From the NCBI GenBank assembly GCA_002471225.1, contig DKPO01000028.1:57571-110306 (forward strand): a DNA stretch of 52,736 bases, in the 5' to 3' direction. Origin of the DNA: Porphyromonadaceae bacterium UBA7332 (GTDB lineage Bacteria; Bacteroidota; Bacteroidia; Bacteroidales; UBA7332). The notes below the pieces were generated by a model. That model did not search any database and had not been told where the DNA came from. It saw only the letters and a program-made list of their open reading frames with translations. This document shows, one piece after another, positions 18,585 to 26,878 of the stretch (its first letter is position 1; every line of letters begins with the position of its first letter). Made by a program: the position numbers and the translations under genes.

Positions 18585-19133
18585 CTACTCAAATAAGAAA
18601 CAATCCTCAAAAGAACAGCCTTTCTTATCCTTATCCGATAATAAAAATTCTTCTTCTTTTAATCGCCAGTCAATATTCAACATCGGATCATTAAAAGCAA
18701 GAGTTCTTTCGGCTGAAGGCATATAGACATTATCTACTTTATAATTAAATACCGCAGCATCACTGAGAACGACAAACCCATGAGCGAAACCTCTTGGAAT
18801 GAATAACTGACGAGCATTTTTATCCGAAAGTTCCACGGCAATATGCTTTCCGAAAGTCTTAGAGCTCTTTCTTAAATCGACAGCCACATCCAGAACCTTA
18901 CCTTCAATCACTCTTACCAATTTCGCTTGAGAATATACACCCTCCTGAAAATGCAGTCCTCTTAAAACACCGAAAGCAGACTTTGATTCATTATCTTGAA
19001 TAAATGAGATATCTCCGATATTTTCTGTAAAAAGGTCTTTTTTGAATGTTTCCATAAAATAGCCCCGTTCATCACCATATTTCCCGGGAGTTATGATCCA
19101 CACTCCTTCTATATCTGTCTGTTCGAATTTCAT
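18585..19133 (-). CDS. rfbC: dTDP-4-dehydrorhamnose 3,5-epimerase
   Basis: This cytoplasmic sugar-nucleotide enzyme of 182 residues epimerises C3 and C5 of dTDP-4-keto-6-deoxyglucose on the way to dTDP-L-rhamnose. The cupin fold motifs are all present: DERGYFMETF near residue 21, the catalytic His61 in LRGLHFQ, KLVRVIEGKVLDVAVDLR, and PRGFAHGFVVLSD. The other rml genes are not adjacent, so the pathway is scattered in this genome. It lies 20 bp downstream of the radical-SAM gene and probably shares its transcript. Confidence 0.93.
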   Translation of the reverse strand: MKFEQTDIEGVWIITPGKYGDERGYFMETFKKDLFTENIGDISFIQDNESKSAFGVLRGLHFQEGVYSQAKLVRVIEGKVLDVAVDLRKSSKTFGKHIAVELSDKNARQLFIPRGFAHGFVVLSDAAVFNYKVDNVYMPSAERTLAFNDPMLNIDWRLKEEEFLLSDKDKKGCSFEDCFLFE

Positions 19134-19153
19134 AATGCTTAGATTTTAAATCT

Positions 19154-20407
19154 TTATTTATTTTGATTTTGTTCTGCCAAACGAATAGCAGCCATTATAT
19201 TAGCAGGTGGAAGTTGTTGAGCTAACTGTCCGGCCATATATTGCATATAAGGATATACATGATTATAATAATGCTTCAGACCTGTACATAGATAGTTCAA
19301 GCCCTTTTCTCCGTCAGCCGTTTTAATAATCCGATTTTTCGGACACTCTCCATTGCATAAATCAAGAAACCTACACTCACGACATTGCTGAGGCAGGGAA
19401 CTCCTTTTAGCATCACCAAACTTTAGCTGCTTCTCTGAAAGCATCATTGAGATCAGGCTTTCTCTGCGTATATTACCCAACTTATTTTCCGGAAAAACAT
19501 AATGATCACAAGAGTAAATATCCCCGTTGAATTCTATAGCTGACGCATGTCCGCATGTCTTTGCATACACGCATACACCCGGAGCCTCTCCAACCAGACA
19601 AGCAAGTGTTGAATCAAACATTTGCACATATACACGTCCTACGTCATTTCGCACCCATTCGTCAAATATGGCAGTCATAAATTTCCCATATTCCAAAGCC
19701 GGTACAGACCACTCTGTAACTACAGAGGTTATCTCATCATCGGGAGCAAGAAGCTTCAATCCGTCAGGACGTTCACCTTGTCGTTCTACAACCGGAGAAA
19801 ACTGAATATACTCTGCACCGATTTCCTTAAAGAAGCGATAAACTTCCAACGGATATTGAACATTATAGCTATTAACTACAGATAGAACATTAAATTCAAC
19901 CCCATGTTTCTTTAGCAATTCGATACCGGCCATTACCTTATCAAAAGTTCCATGTCCGCCCTTATCTTTCCGGTATTGATCATGACAATGCTTAGGCCCG
20001 TCAATAGAAATACCGATCAGGAAGTTATTATCTTTAAAGAAACGACACCATTCGTCGTTCAAAAGAATACCATTTGTCTGAAGCGTATTCGTTATCTGAC
20101 GTCCCCGAGCATATTTTTTCTGGAAATGCAAAGCTTTTCTGAAGAAATCCATACCTCGCAACAGTGTCTCTCCTCCGTGCCACGTAAATAAAACATGCGG
20201 TGTCGGCTGAGCCTCTATATATTCTTTCGTGAAAACCTCCAGGAGCTCTTCACTCATTCTATTGTTCTTTCTGTTCTTATATAACTCTTCCTTATCTAAG
20301 TAATAGCAATATTGACAATCGAGATTGCATAAAGCCCCGACAGGCTTTGCCATTAAATAAATGGGATAAGAAAGTGGGTTAAATATAAGCGTATTTCCTT
20401 TAGCCAT
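19154..20407 (-). CDS. Anaerobic sulfatase-maturating radical SAM enzyme (anSME-like)
   Basis: This cytoplasmic radical-SAM/SPASM enzyme of 417 residues is of the type that converts an active-site Cys or Ser of sulfatases to formylglycine. The radical cluster motif is CNLDCQYC (C27, C31, C34). The N-terminal part matches anSME (PVGALCNLDCQYCYYLDKE) and ISIDGPKHCHDQYRK follows. A C-terminal SPASM region with many Cys (CDHYVF, CRECRFLDLCNGECPKNR) binds two auxiliary clusters. No sulfatase gene is in the window, so its targets are elsewhere. Other SPASM peptide-modifying enzymes are similar, but the N-terminal match favours anSME. Confidence 0.88.
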   Translation of the reverse strand: MAKGNTLIFNPLSYPIYLMAKPVGALCNLDCQYCYYLDKEELYKNRKNNRMSEELLEVFTKEYIEAQPTPHVLFTWHGGETLLRGMDFFRKALHFQKKYARGRQITNTLQTNGILLNDEWCRFFKDNNFLIGISIDGPKHCHDQYRKDKGGHGTFDKVMAGIELLKKHGVEFNVLSVVNSYNVQYPLEVYRFFKEIGAEYIQFSPVVERQGERPDGLKLLAPDDEITSVVTEWSVPALEYGKFMTAIFDEWVRNDVGRVYVQMFDSTLACLVGEAPGVCVYAKTCGHASAIEFNGDIYSCDHYVFPENKLGNIRRESLISMMLSEKQLKFGDAKRSSLPQQCRECRFLDLCNGECPKNRIIKTADGEKGLNYLCTGLKHYYNHVYPYMQYMAGQLAQQLPPANIMAAIRLAEQNQNK

Positions 20408-20443
20408 TAATTCTTCTTTAACGTTTGTGTTTGTTTAATAATG

Positions 20444-20451
20444 CAAATATA
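20444..20451 (-). promoter_or_regulatory. -7 box for the anSME-rfbC operon
   Basis: On the minus strand TATATTTG matches the Bacteroidota -7 consensus TAnnTTTG, 36 bp before the start codon. No good -33 TTG was found at the usual spacing. Confidence 0.5.
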
Positions 20452-20515
20452 AAAGAATCATAGAAGGATTTAGAAAAAATCACACGATAAGATATGTCGT
20501 AAAGAACTAAATTTT

Positions 20516-20523
20516 TAATTTTG
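20516..20523 (+). promoter_or_regulatory. -7 box for the LytM-dxr-rseP genes
   Basis: TAATTTTG matches the TAnnTTTG consensus 43 bp before the start of the LytM-like gene. The -33 element is weak or absent. Confidence 0.45.
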
Positions 20524-20566
20524 CCCTAAATCGTCATTTTAATATACGATAATAACTCATAACTGA

Positions 20567-21415
20567 ATGAAGAGAAACGAACGACTATATAAATATTGGA
20601 AAAACTTATCGTTTAAGTATAAACTTTCAATCCTCAACGAAAAGAAACTCGAAGAGGTCTTCTATTTCCGCATATCCTGGTTATCGGGAGTATCGACTCT
20701 GATAATTACACTTCTGTTGATTATCGTTTTTGTCTCTACGCTGATAATCTCAACTCCTATAAAAAATTATTTACCCGGCTATCTGGATGTAAATGCTCGT
20801 AAAGACATTGTAAACAATGCTCTGAAACTTGATTCTTTAGAACAAATATCCGGATTGCACGACAAGTATCTTGATGCAGTTAAAAAAATTGTTTCGGGCG
20901 ACTTAAGTACAGACTCTATCAATTCTCTTGACTCTCTGGCTCAGGTAGATATGAATAAACTCCAACCTTCACAGGCTGAGTTGGATTTCCGTGCCAAATA
21001 TGAAGAAGAAGAGTACTATAACTTAAATACGCTGAATAAGCCCAAAACCGGAAATATGATCCGGTTTATGTCGCCTGTTAATGGAGTAATCACAAAGAAT
21101 TACACAAAAGAGGATCTGGGAATCGGCTTACTTGTAAAAAAAGATCTTCCTATACGCGCTATTGCTGATGGAACGATTATATTGATCGAACAGAGTAAAG
21201 ATACCGGTATAACACTTTTACTTCAACATGACAATAACTGGTTATCTATGTACAAAGGGGTTGCACGAACTTCACTTTCTACAGGATCGCGTGTTACAAC
21301 CGGCGAAACAATTGGTATTACCGGTGAAAATATAAAGGGGAAAGAAGAGAATCTATTTTTCCAGCTTTGGAATAAAGGTCGTGCCGTAAACCCTATTGAG
21401 TATATCACTTTTTAA
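20567..21415 (+). CDS. Degenerate LytM/M23 domain membrane protein
   Basis: This is an inner-membrane-anchored protein of 282 residues with one membrane helix at about 40-62, a periplasmic helical stretch (70-125) and a C-terminal LytM (peptidase M23) fold (about 165-282). The zinc-binding residues expected of an active M23 enzyme are missing: the HxH motif reads N262-L263-F264, the tyrosine-His stretch reads SMYKGV, and the first His/Asp site reads KEDLGIG. It is therefore probably not a peptidase, but, like EnvC or NlpD, a regulator or scaffold for a cell-wall amidase. It precedes dxr by 50 bp. Confidence 0.85.
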   Translation: MKRNERLYKYWKNLSFKYKLSILNEKKLEEVFYFRISWLSGVSTLIITLLLIIVFVSTLIISTPIKNYLPGYLDVNARKDIVNNALKLDSLEQISGLHDKYLDAVKKIVSGDLSTDSINSLDSLAQVDMNKLQPSQAELDFRAKYEEEEYYNLNTLNKPKTGNMIRFMSPVNGVITKNYTKEDLGIGLLVKKDLPIRAIADGTIILIEQSKDTGITLLLQHDNNWLSMYKGVARTSLSTGSRVTTGETIGITGENIKGKEENLFFQLWNKGRAVNPIEYITF

Positions 21416-21465
21416 TTAAACATTGAACATTACGGCATTCACGAAATGTTGATACATAATCTATT

Positions 21466-22620
21466 ATGACAAAAAAAATAGCAATTTTAGGTTCAACAGG
21501 ATCGATCGGCACACAAGCCCTCGAAGTTATTGATGAACATCCTGACCTATTTGAGGCTTATGCACTCACAGCACACAACAATGCAGAACTACTGATTCAG
21601 CAAGCGATTAAACATAATCCTGAAATGGTTGTTATCGCTAATGAGAAAAAATACGAACAGGTTAAAGAGGCTCTGAAACACTTACCCATTAAGGTATATG
21701 CGGGTTCTGAAGCTATTTCACAAATTGTTGAAGCAGGACCTATAGATATTGTTCTGACTGCAATGGTCGGATATTCAGGTCTGAAACCAACTATCCACGC
21801 CATAAAAGCAGGCAAAGCAATAGCCCTGGCTAATAAAGAAACATTAGTCGTTGCAGGGGAGCTTATTATGAATATGGCTATTGAGTACAGAACCCCTATT
21901 TTGCCTGTAGACTCTGAACATTCAGCCATTTTCCAGTGTATTTCTGGAGAACCGAATCCTATTGAAAAGATTATCCTGACAGCTTCAGGAGGTCCGTTCC
22001 GCAATTTCTCCTTAGAAGAGCTGAAGCACGTTACAAAAGCACAAGCACTGAAACATCCTAATTGGGAAATGGGAGCCAAAATTACTATTGACTCAGCCTC
22101 AATGATGAATAAAGGATTTGAAGTAATCGAAGGCAAATGGCTTTTTGATTTACAACCTGAACAAATCGACGTTGTTGTTCATCCGCAATCCATTATTCAT
22201 TCAATGGTTCAGTTTCAGGATGGGGGGATCAAAGCACAAATGGGCGAACCGGATATGAAACTTCCTATTCGTTACGCATTCTCTTATCCATATAGATTGC
22301 ATGCACCAAATGCTCCTCGTATGGATTTCACTCAAACTACTCAGTTAACGTTTGAACAACCCGATTTAAAACGTTTCCGAAACTTACAATTTGCTTTTGA
22401 GGCAATGCGTACAGGCGGTAATATGCCTTGCATCCTGAATGCAGCTAACGAAATTGTTGTAGATGCCTTTCTTCACGAAAAGATCGGATTTCTCCAAATG
22501 TCGGATATTATCGAAAAAGTTATGGAAAAAGGGGAATTTATCGCTAAACCGTCTTATGAAGATTACGTCGGGACGGATGCAGCTATTCGCCAATTAACTA
22601 AAGAATTAATTTTAAACTAA
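21466..22620 (+). CDS. dxr: 1-deoxy-D-xylulose 5-phosphate reductoisomerase
   Basis: This is the second enzyme of the MEP isoprenoid pathway. It converts DXP to 2-C-methyl-D-erythritol 4-phosphate with NADPH. It has 384 residues, normal for the family. The N-terminal nucleotide-binding loop GSTGSIG is at residues 9-15; further signatures are ALANKETLVVAGE, PVDSEHSAIFQ (metal-binding Asp and Glu), SGGPFR, HPNWEMGAKITIDSASMMNK and the C-terminal helical domain. It is cytoplasmic and lies between a LytM-like gene and rseP, a grouping common in Bacteroidota. All active-site motifs are intact. Confidence 0.97.
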   Translation: MTKKIAILGSTGSIGTQALEVIDEHPDLFEAYALTAHNNAELLIQQAIKHNPEMVVIANEKKYEQVKEALKHLPIKVYAGSEAISQIVEAGPIDIVLTAMVGYSGLKPTIHAIKAGKAIALANKETLVVAGELIMNMAIEYRTPILPVDSEHSAIFQCISGEPNPIEKIILTASGGPFRNFSLEELKHVTKAQALKHPNWEMGAKITIDSASMMNKGFEVIEGKWLFDLQPEQIDVVVHPQSIIHSMVQFQDGGIKAQMGEPDMKLPIRYAFSYPYRLHAPNAPRMDFTQTTQLTFEQPDLKRFRNLQFAFEAMRTGGNMPCILNAANEIVVDAFLHEKIGFLQMSDIIEKVMEKGEFIAKPSYEDYVGTDAAIRQLTKELILN

Positions 22621-22671
22621 ATATTTAATCGAAATATATGTCTGCGGGCTGATATTTCATCTGAACTTCGA

Positions 22672-23994
22672 ATGGAAACATTTTTAATTAAAGCATTACA
22701 ACTGATAGCGAGTTTGTCGCTTCTGGTATTTATACATGAATTAGGGCACTTTATGTTCGCCCGTTTATTTAAAGTTAGAGTCGAAAAATTCTATCTGTTT
22801 TTTAACCCTTGGTTCTCGTTATTTAAGTTCAAACCTAAAAACAGTGATACTGAATATGGTATCGGTTGGTTACCTCTCGGGGGTTATGTAAAAATAGCCG
22901 GGATGATTGACGAATCAATGGATAAAGAGCAACTTAAAGAACCTGCCAAACCATGGGAGTTTCGCTCGAAACCTGCATGGCAACGTTTATTGATTATGGT
23001 CGGCGGTGTTATGATGAATGTGCTGTTAGCTCTTTTCATTTACAGCATGATCCTATTCACTTGGGGCGATGCTTATGTTCCGACAAAGAACGTTAAATTA
23101 GGAATGGAATATTGCGATGCCGCACAAAGCATTGGTTTTCAGAAAGGAGACATCCTTCTTGCAGCAGATGGCGTAGCGATAGACCGCTATGACGATAAAG
23201 CTGTAAGACAAATTGTTGAAGCTGGAGAAGTGACTATTTTGCGAAACGGTAAAGAGGAGAAAATCGTTATTCCTGCTGAATTTATGCAGGAAATTCTGAA
23301 AGGAAAACAACCTTTTGCTTCCGAACGCTTCCCGATGGTTATTCATAGCACTGTTAAAGGTTCGGCTGCTGAAGCTGCAGGTATTCAGGCAAACGATAGT
23401 GTTGTTGCTTTTAATGGTACAGGGAATATTTCTGTACATGATGCCGTGAGCTCGTTAGCTGCAAACAAAGGTCAGAATGTTCAGCTTACAGTTTCACGTA
23501 ACGGTAGCCTGGAAGACTTGACTGTTGCAGTTGATACTTTAGGAAAAATCGGCGTTATGATGAAAAGCCCTGTTGAACTTTACGATGTCGTAATTAAAGA
23601 TTATAGTTTCTTCGAAGCTTTCCCGGCTGGTATATCTAAAGGTATTGCCAAGCTGACAGGATATGTTTCGGATATGAAATATGTATTCACAAAAGAAGGA
23701 GCTCAATCTGTCGGCGGTTTTGCAACAATCGGTAGCATCTTCCCGACATCTTGGAATTGGTTATCTTTCTGGGAAATTACTGCATTCCTTTCATTGGCTC
23801 TGGCCTTCATGAATATTATTCCGATCCCTGCATTAGATGGAGGACACGTTATGTTCTTATTCTACGAAATGATTACAGGCAGACAACCTAATGAGAAATT
23901 CATGGAATATGCTCAAATGGCTGGTATGATCTTCCTTTTCGGACTAATGCTTTATGCAAATGGAATGGATATATTCCGCTTCTTCACCAAATAA
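22672..23994 (+). CDS. rseP: RIP metalloprotease RseP (site-2 protease)
   Basis: This is an inner-membrane zinc protease of 440 residues that cuts transmembrane segments of anti-sigma factors and signal-peptide remnants. The first membrane helix carries HELGH (His22, Glu23, His26). Two PDZ domains occupy about 120-205 and 210-300, the first degenerate. The second active-site motif PALDGGHVMF is near residue 386, followed by a final helix at about 415-435. It starts 51 bp after dxr and is very likely co-transcribed with it. Confidence 0.95.
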   Translation: METFLIKALQLIASLSLLVFIHELGHFMFARLFKVRVEKFYLFFNPWFSLFKFKPKNSDTEYGIGWLPLGGYVKIAGMIDESMDKEQLKEPAKPWEFRSKPAWQRLLIMVGGVMMNVLLALFIYSMILFTWGDAYVPTKNVKLGMEYCDAAQSIGFQKGDILLAADGVAIDRYDDKAVRQIVEAGEVTILRNGKEEKIVIPAEFMQEILKGKQPFASERFPMVIHSTVKGSAAEAAGIQANDSVVAFNGTGNISVHDAVSSLAANKGQNVQLTVSRNGSLEDLTVAVDTLGKIGVMMKSPVELYDVVIKDYSFFEAFPAGISKGIAKLTGYVSDMKYVFTKEGAQSVGGFATIGSIFPTSWNWLSFWEITAFLSLALAFMNIIPIPALDGGHVMFLFYEMITGRQPNEKFMEYAQMAGMIFLFGLMLYANGMDIFRFFTK

Positions 23995-24145
23995 AGAAAC
24001 AAGCGTTTTAATCAAAATAAAAAGAGGCTGTCTAACAACGTTTGTATGTTACAGTATGAACTTATAATCTGTAAGTGATCGTTTTTATTTCGTTCCAAAA
24101 CAGTACGACGTCATAAAATATCGATCAATAGTTTATAATGCTCGC

Positions 24146-24300
24146 TGTAGGGATGGGCTTTATGCCCATCTTGGATTCTCAATCGCACGGCAATCGAATT
24201 TAATGAACGAAACAAATGCGTTGCGGGTCATATAGCTTGCGGTATTAATTGGCTATTTGATGGTTTCAGAACACGGATGGGCATAAAGCCCATCCCTACA
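24146..24300. repeat. 25-bp perfect inverted repeat pair
   Basis: The arm at 24146-24170 begins TGTAGGGATGGGC and is the exact reverse complement of 24276-24300. Each arm also folds on itself (GATGGGC, 5-base loop, GCCCATC). The pair encloses 105 bp and is built like a REPIN, two REP hairpins in opposite orientation. It lies wholly inside the 24021-24431 element. Confidence 0.85.
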
Positions 24301-24320
24301 TAAAACCGGAATATTTCTAA

Positions 24321-24368
24321 AAAAGTTCCATTTTAGACCGATAAATTCAGGTCTAAAATGGAACTTTT
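24321..24368. repeat. 19-bp perfect hairpin
   Basis: AAAAGTTCCATTTTAGACC (24321-24339) and its exact complement (24350-24368) flank a 10-base loop. It ends in TTTT and could terminate transcription on either strand, or serve as a structural part of the enclosing element. Confidence 0.85.
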
Positions 24369-24556
24369 ATTTATGTCGTAATAAACTGTAACTTCGACTA
24401 ACTTGATCTTGACTTGCTAGACAGCCTCTTTCTTATTTACAAGAGTATATAAAGAAGATAAATCCAGTATGCAAAATACAAAAAGAAAGAAATAGATTCA
24501 GATCTATAGCATTTAGATAAAAAAATAAGCTCCTGATGTCTATATACTTTTTAGCC

Positions 24557-24890
24557 GTATCTGTCTCTTAAAAGTGTATTTTCAGACGCAATACCGTCAT
24601 TTTCTCCACGCAATGAGGGTTACTTTTCAACGGAACGGTATATCTTTTTATTTTCACGGTGTATTTTCAAATTTTCGCCCTTTGTTTTTTTATTTATATA
24701 CCTATGAAAATCTTACGTAATACGTATCTAAATCTCAAAACATCCCGCCATTTCACACCTTACTTTGTTTGCGACTGTAAATCAACTAATTACAAAATAT
24801 AAAATCCAGCGCATATTTCACTATTCTATCCATAACATTACTAATATCTCATTCTGAGCGATTAGGAAAATACAAAAAGACAGCAAAATC
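24557..24890 (-). repeat. Phased-array element, full copy (leader plus 22-bp array)
   Basis: On the minus strand this reads: a 48-bp leader (24890-24843) matching 52566-52613 at 43 of 48 positions, about 115 bp of spacer, AGATACGTA with GATACGT starting at 24728, then units with 22-bp spacing (boundaries near 24723 and 24701). These decay into looser 19-23-bp units sharing a TTTTCA-type core down to about 24557. It lies just downstream of the TonB receptor gene, whose stop is at 24944, in the same orientation. The boundaries of the decayed units are approximate. Confidence 0.65.
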
Positions 24891-24943
24891 ATCGATTAAT
24901 AATCAGAATATCAAATTCAGCTTCACTGATCCTTTTAAGCTCT

Positions 24944-26869
24944 TTACCCAATAGTCAATACAACTCGACCCCAAAACATACGCAAAGGCATCGGATAATA
25001 CTGCGTACTTTCATAGTAAGCATTAAAGATATTGTCCACTTTAAGAGAAAAACTCATTTTTACCTTTTTACGGTAAGACAGATTATACCCAACCTCTGCA
25101 TTATGTGTAGTATAAGCCGGTGTCTGATAGGATGCATCTGCAGAAGTATTGCGGATATCAGTAAACTGAATGAGATAATTAGCCCATAATTTATCGGAGT
25201 AATTATACCGGTAACCCGCATTCCATCTGTTTCGCGGGATATAAGGTATTTGTACGCCTATAGCACCGTCGTCTCTACCGCTGTTATCTACCGAGCTGGT
25301 AAACGAATAATTTCCGGTAAGTGAATGTCGGGATTTGCGACAATGAAAGTTCAACATTGCATTCACCTCAGCACCCTGAGAACGAACCTTATTAAAATTG
25401 ACAGGCTCCCATATTGCTCCGTTACCTTTAGGTATCCACATAATCCAGTTATTGATATTCATCAGGAAGTAGGTCGCTTCAAGTCTAAGGTCAAAGTTTC
25501 CAAAAGATGGTTCAGACAATAATGTAAAGTCACTTGAGAATCCCTTTTCCGGTTTAAGATCCGGATTTCCTCCTGGATTCCAATATAAATCATTCAGGCT
25601 TGGCACTCTATAATTATAATTACTGGAAGCTTTCAACGTAAGGTATTCATTCAACACCCTGTAACGTCCGGTAAGATTATAAAGCCCGTAAACATTATTA
25701 TCTATCATTTCTCCCGTAGTTTTAAGATCAAAATGCAACTTTCTGGTCAGACGATAAGTCGTCATCAATTGTAAAGAAACTGCATTACGGGTCTTATATT
25801 TCTCGTCATAATTATTCGAACTCACCTTATCAAAGCGATACATCAGGGATGCCGAAACAGGAAACTTTGCCCAACCTGAGAAATTATAATCAGCACGGGC
25901 AATTACACTATTATTCGCATTATCGGTACGAGTTGTATCACCGAATATTTTTGTATATCTGGAATCCCCACTCAGAAAAGCCAAGGTGCCCTTCAAATGA
26001 TGAAAATCTCTGTTAGCATCATAAGAAAGCATTGTACGAAAATTATTGGTTCTTATTTTCTCTTTAGGCGTCCCGCCTGCGACCGTCAGCATCTGAGGCA
26101 AAGATCTGTCATCAAAATGCCACCAGGCAATCCCTGAAAACAAATCCCCATAGGTATTTCTGTAATAAACCTCCTGCATTACTCCTGCTTGCTTGTAATC
26201 AGCATTTTTTCTTCTGTCATATTTCGGATCTTTAGCAGTAACTCTATCCCAAAACTTAAAATTATTCTTGGATTGCTGGTAAAAAGCTCTTGTCGAGAAT
26301 GTAAACTTATTCTTAGACGCCCTGAATGTCAGTGCTTCGGAATAGGTAGAGTTAGATGCAAATTCACTTAACAAAGAAACGACCGGATTATCAACCGGAT
26401 TAGAAGAATTAGCCAGATTGACACTTCCTCCGATAGCTCCGCTCCCGCTGCCTTGCGCACCTCCACCATGATATAAATTTACGTTATCGATAAAATAGAC
26501 CGGAATCTGAGAGAAATCAAAATTACCTAATTGCGGAGAGTTTAAAGATATTCCATTCCATAATACCTGAGTATGCGAAGATGATGCACCTCTGATTGAA
26601 ACAGTAGATAATGCCCCCTGCCCCATACTTTTGACCTGAAGCGAAGATGCTTCTGTCAATAATTCAGATAAACTCCGTGTTTGATTACTTTTTAATGCGG
26701 CATTTTCGATTTTAGTCAAACGAGCTCCTACTTCAGACTGTTTAACCTTTACTTTTTCTGTAACTGTAACTTCTTTAATCTTTATATTTCTTTCATGATT
26801 CTCTTGCGCGCATAAATACGCGCAAGAGATGATGAATAAAACTGTGGCAAATAGTTTTTGTTTACTCAT
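24944..26869 (-). CDS. btuB: TonB-dependent cobalamin receptor, BtuB-like
   Basis: This is an outer-membrane TonB-dependent transporter of 641 residues, in the compact size range of BtuB rather than the longer SusC type. The signal peptide ends near residue 21 (AYLCAQ). A TonB-box-like stretch (IKIKEVTVTE) precedes the plug domain (about 30-165, with RTLSELL-like and VSIRGASSSHTQVLWNGI motifs). The rest is a 22-strand-type barrel ending near GRVVLTIG. It is the last gene of a three-gene operon behind a cobalamin riboswitch, which makes vitamin B12 or a related corrinoid the likely substrate. It starts 9 bp after the BtuG-like gene. Confidence 0.88.
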   Translation of the reverse strand: MSKQKLFATVLFIISCAYLCAQENHERNIKIKEVTVTEKVKVKQSEVGARLTKIENAALKSNQTRSLSELLTEASSLQVKSMGQGALSTVSIRGASSSHTQVLWNGISLNSPQLGNFDFSQIPVYFIDNVNLYHGGGAQGSGSGAIGGSVNLANSSNPVDNPVVSLLSEFASNSTYSEALTFRASKNKFTFSTRAFYQQSKNNFKFWDRVTAKDPKYDRRKNADYKQAGVMQEVYYRNTYGDLFSGIAWWHFDDRSLPQMLTVAGGTPKEKIRTNNFRTMLSYDANRDFHHLKGTLAFLSGDSRYTKIFGDTTRTDNANNSVIARADYNFSGWAKFPVSASLMYRFDKVSSNNYDEKYKTRNAVSLQLMTTYRLTRKLHFDLKTTGEMIDNNVYGLYNLTGRYRVLNEYLTLKASSNYNYRVPSLNDLYWNPGGNPDLKPEKGFSSDFTLLSEPSFGNFDLRLEATYFLMNINNWIMWIPKGNGAIWEPVNFNKVRSQGAEVNAMLNFHCRKSRHSLTGNYSFTSSVDNSGRDDGAIGVQIPYIPRNRWNAGYRYNYSDKLWANYLIQFTDIRNTSADASYQTPAYTTHNAEVGYNLSYRKKVKMSFSLKVDNIFNAYYESTQYYPMPLRMFWGRVVLTIG

Positions 26870-26878
26870 GTATTTTAT

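Larger units (their letters stand above)
24021..24431. mobile_element. MITE-like element with nested inverted repeats
   Basis: Perfect 14-bp terminal inverted repeats (AAAGAGGCTGTCTA at 24021-24034, complement at 24418-24431) bound a non-coding 411-bp segment. Inside are a perfect 25-bp inverted repeat (24146-24170 and 24276-24300), each arm itself a hairpin around GATGGGC/GCCCATC, and a perfect 19-bp hairpin at 24321-24368. GAGGCTGTCTA resembles the ends of transposase-bearing elements in Bacteroidota, so this may be a non-autonomous derivative. No clear target-site duplication was visible, so the ends could alternatively be a large terminator-like structure. Confidence 0.6.
23995..24943. 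other. Long non-coding region with MITE-like and array elements
   Basis: This 949-bp gap between convergent genes (rseP and the TonB receptor) encodes no recognisable protein. It holds a 411-bp element bounded by 14-bp inverted repeats (24021-24431) and a minus-strand phased-array element (24557-24890). The roughly 120 bp between the two is plain AT-rich sequence. Confidence 0.7.

Noticed and set aside
24021..24431. Intact insertion sequence
   Set aside because: No transposase ORF lies between the inverted repeats, so only a non-autonomous element can be claimed.
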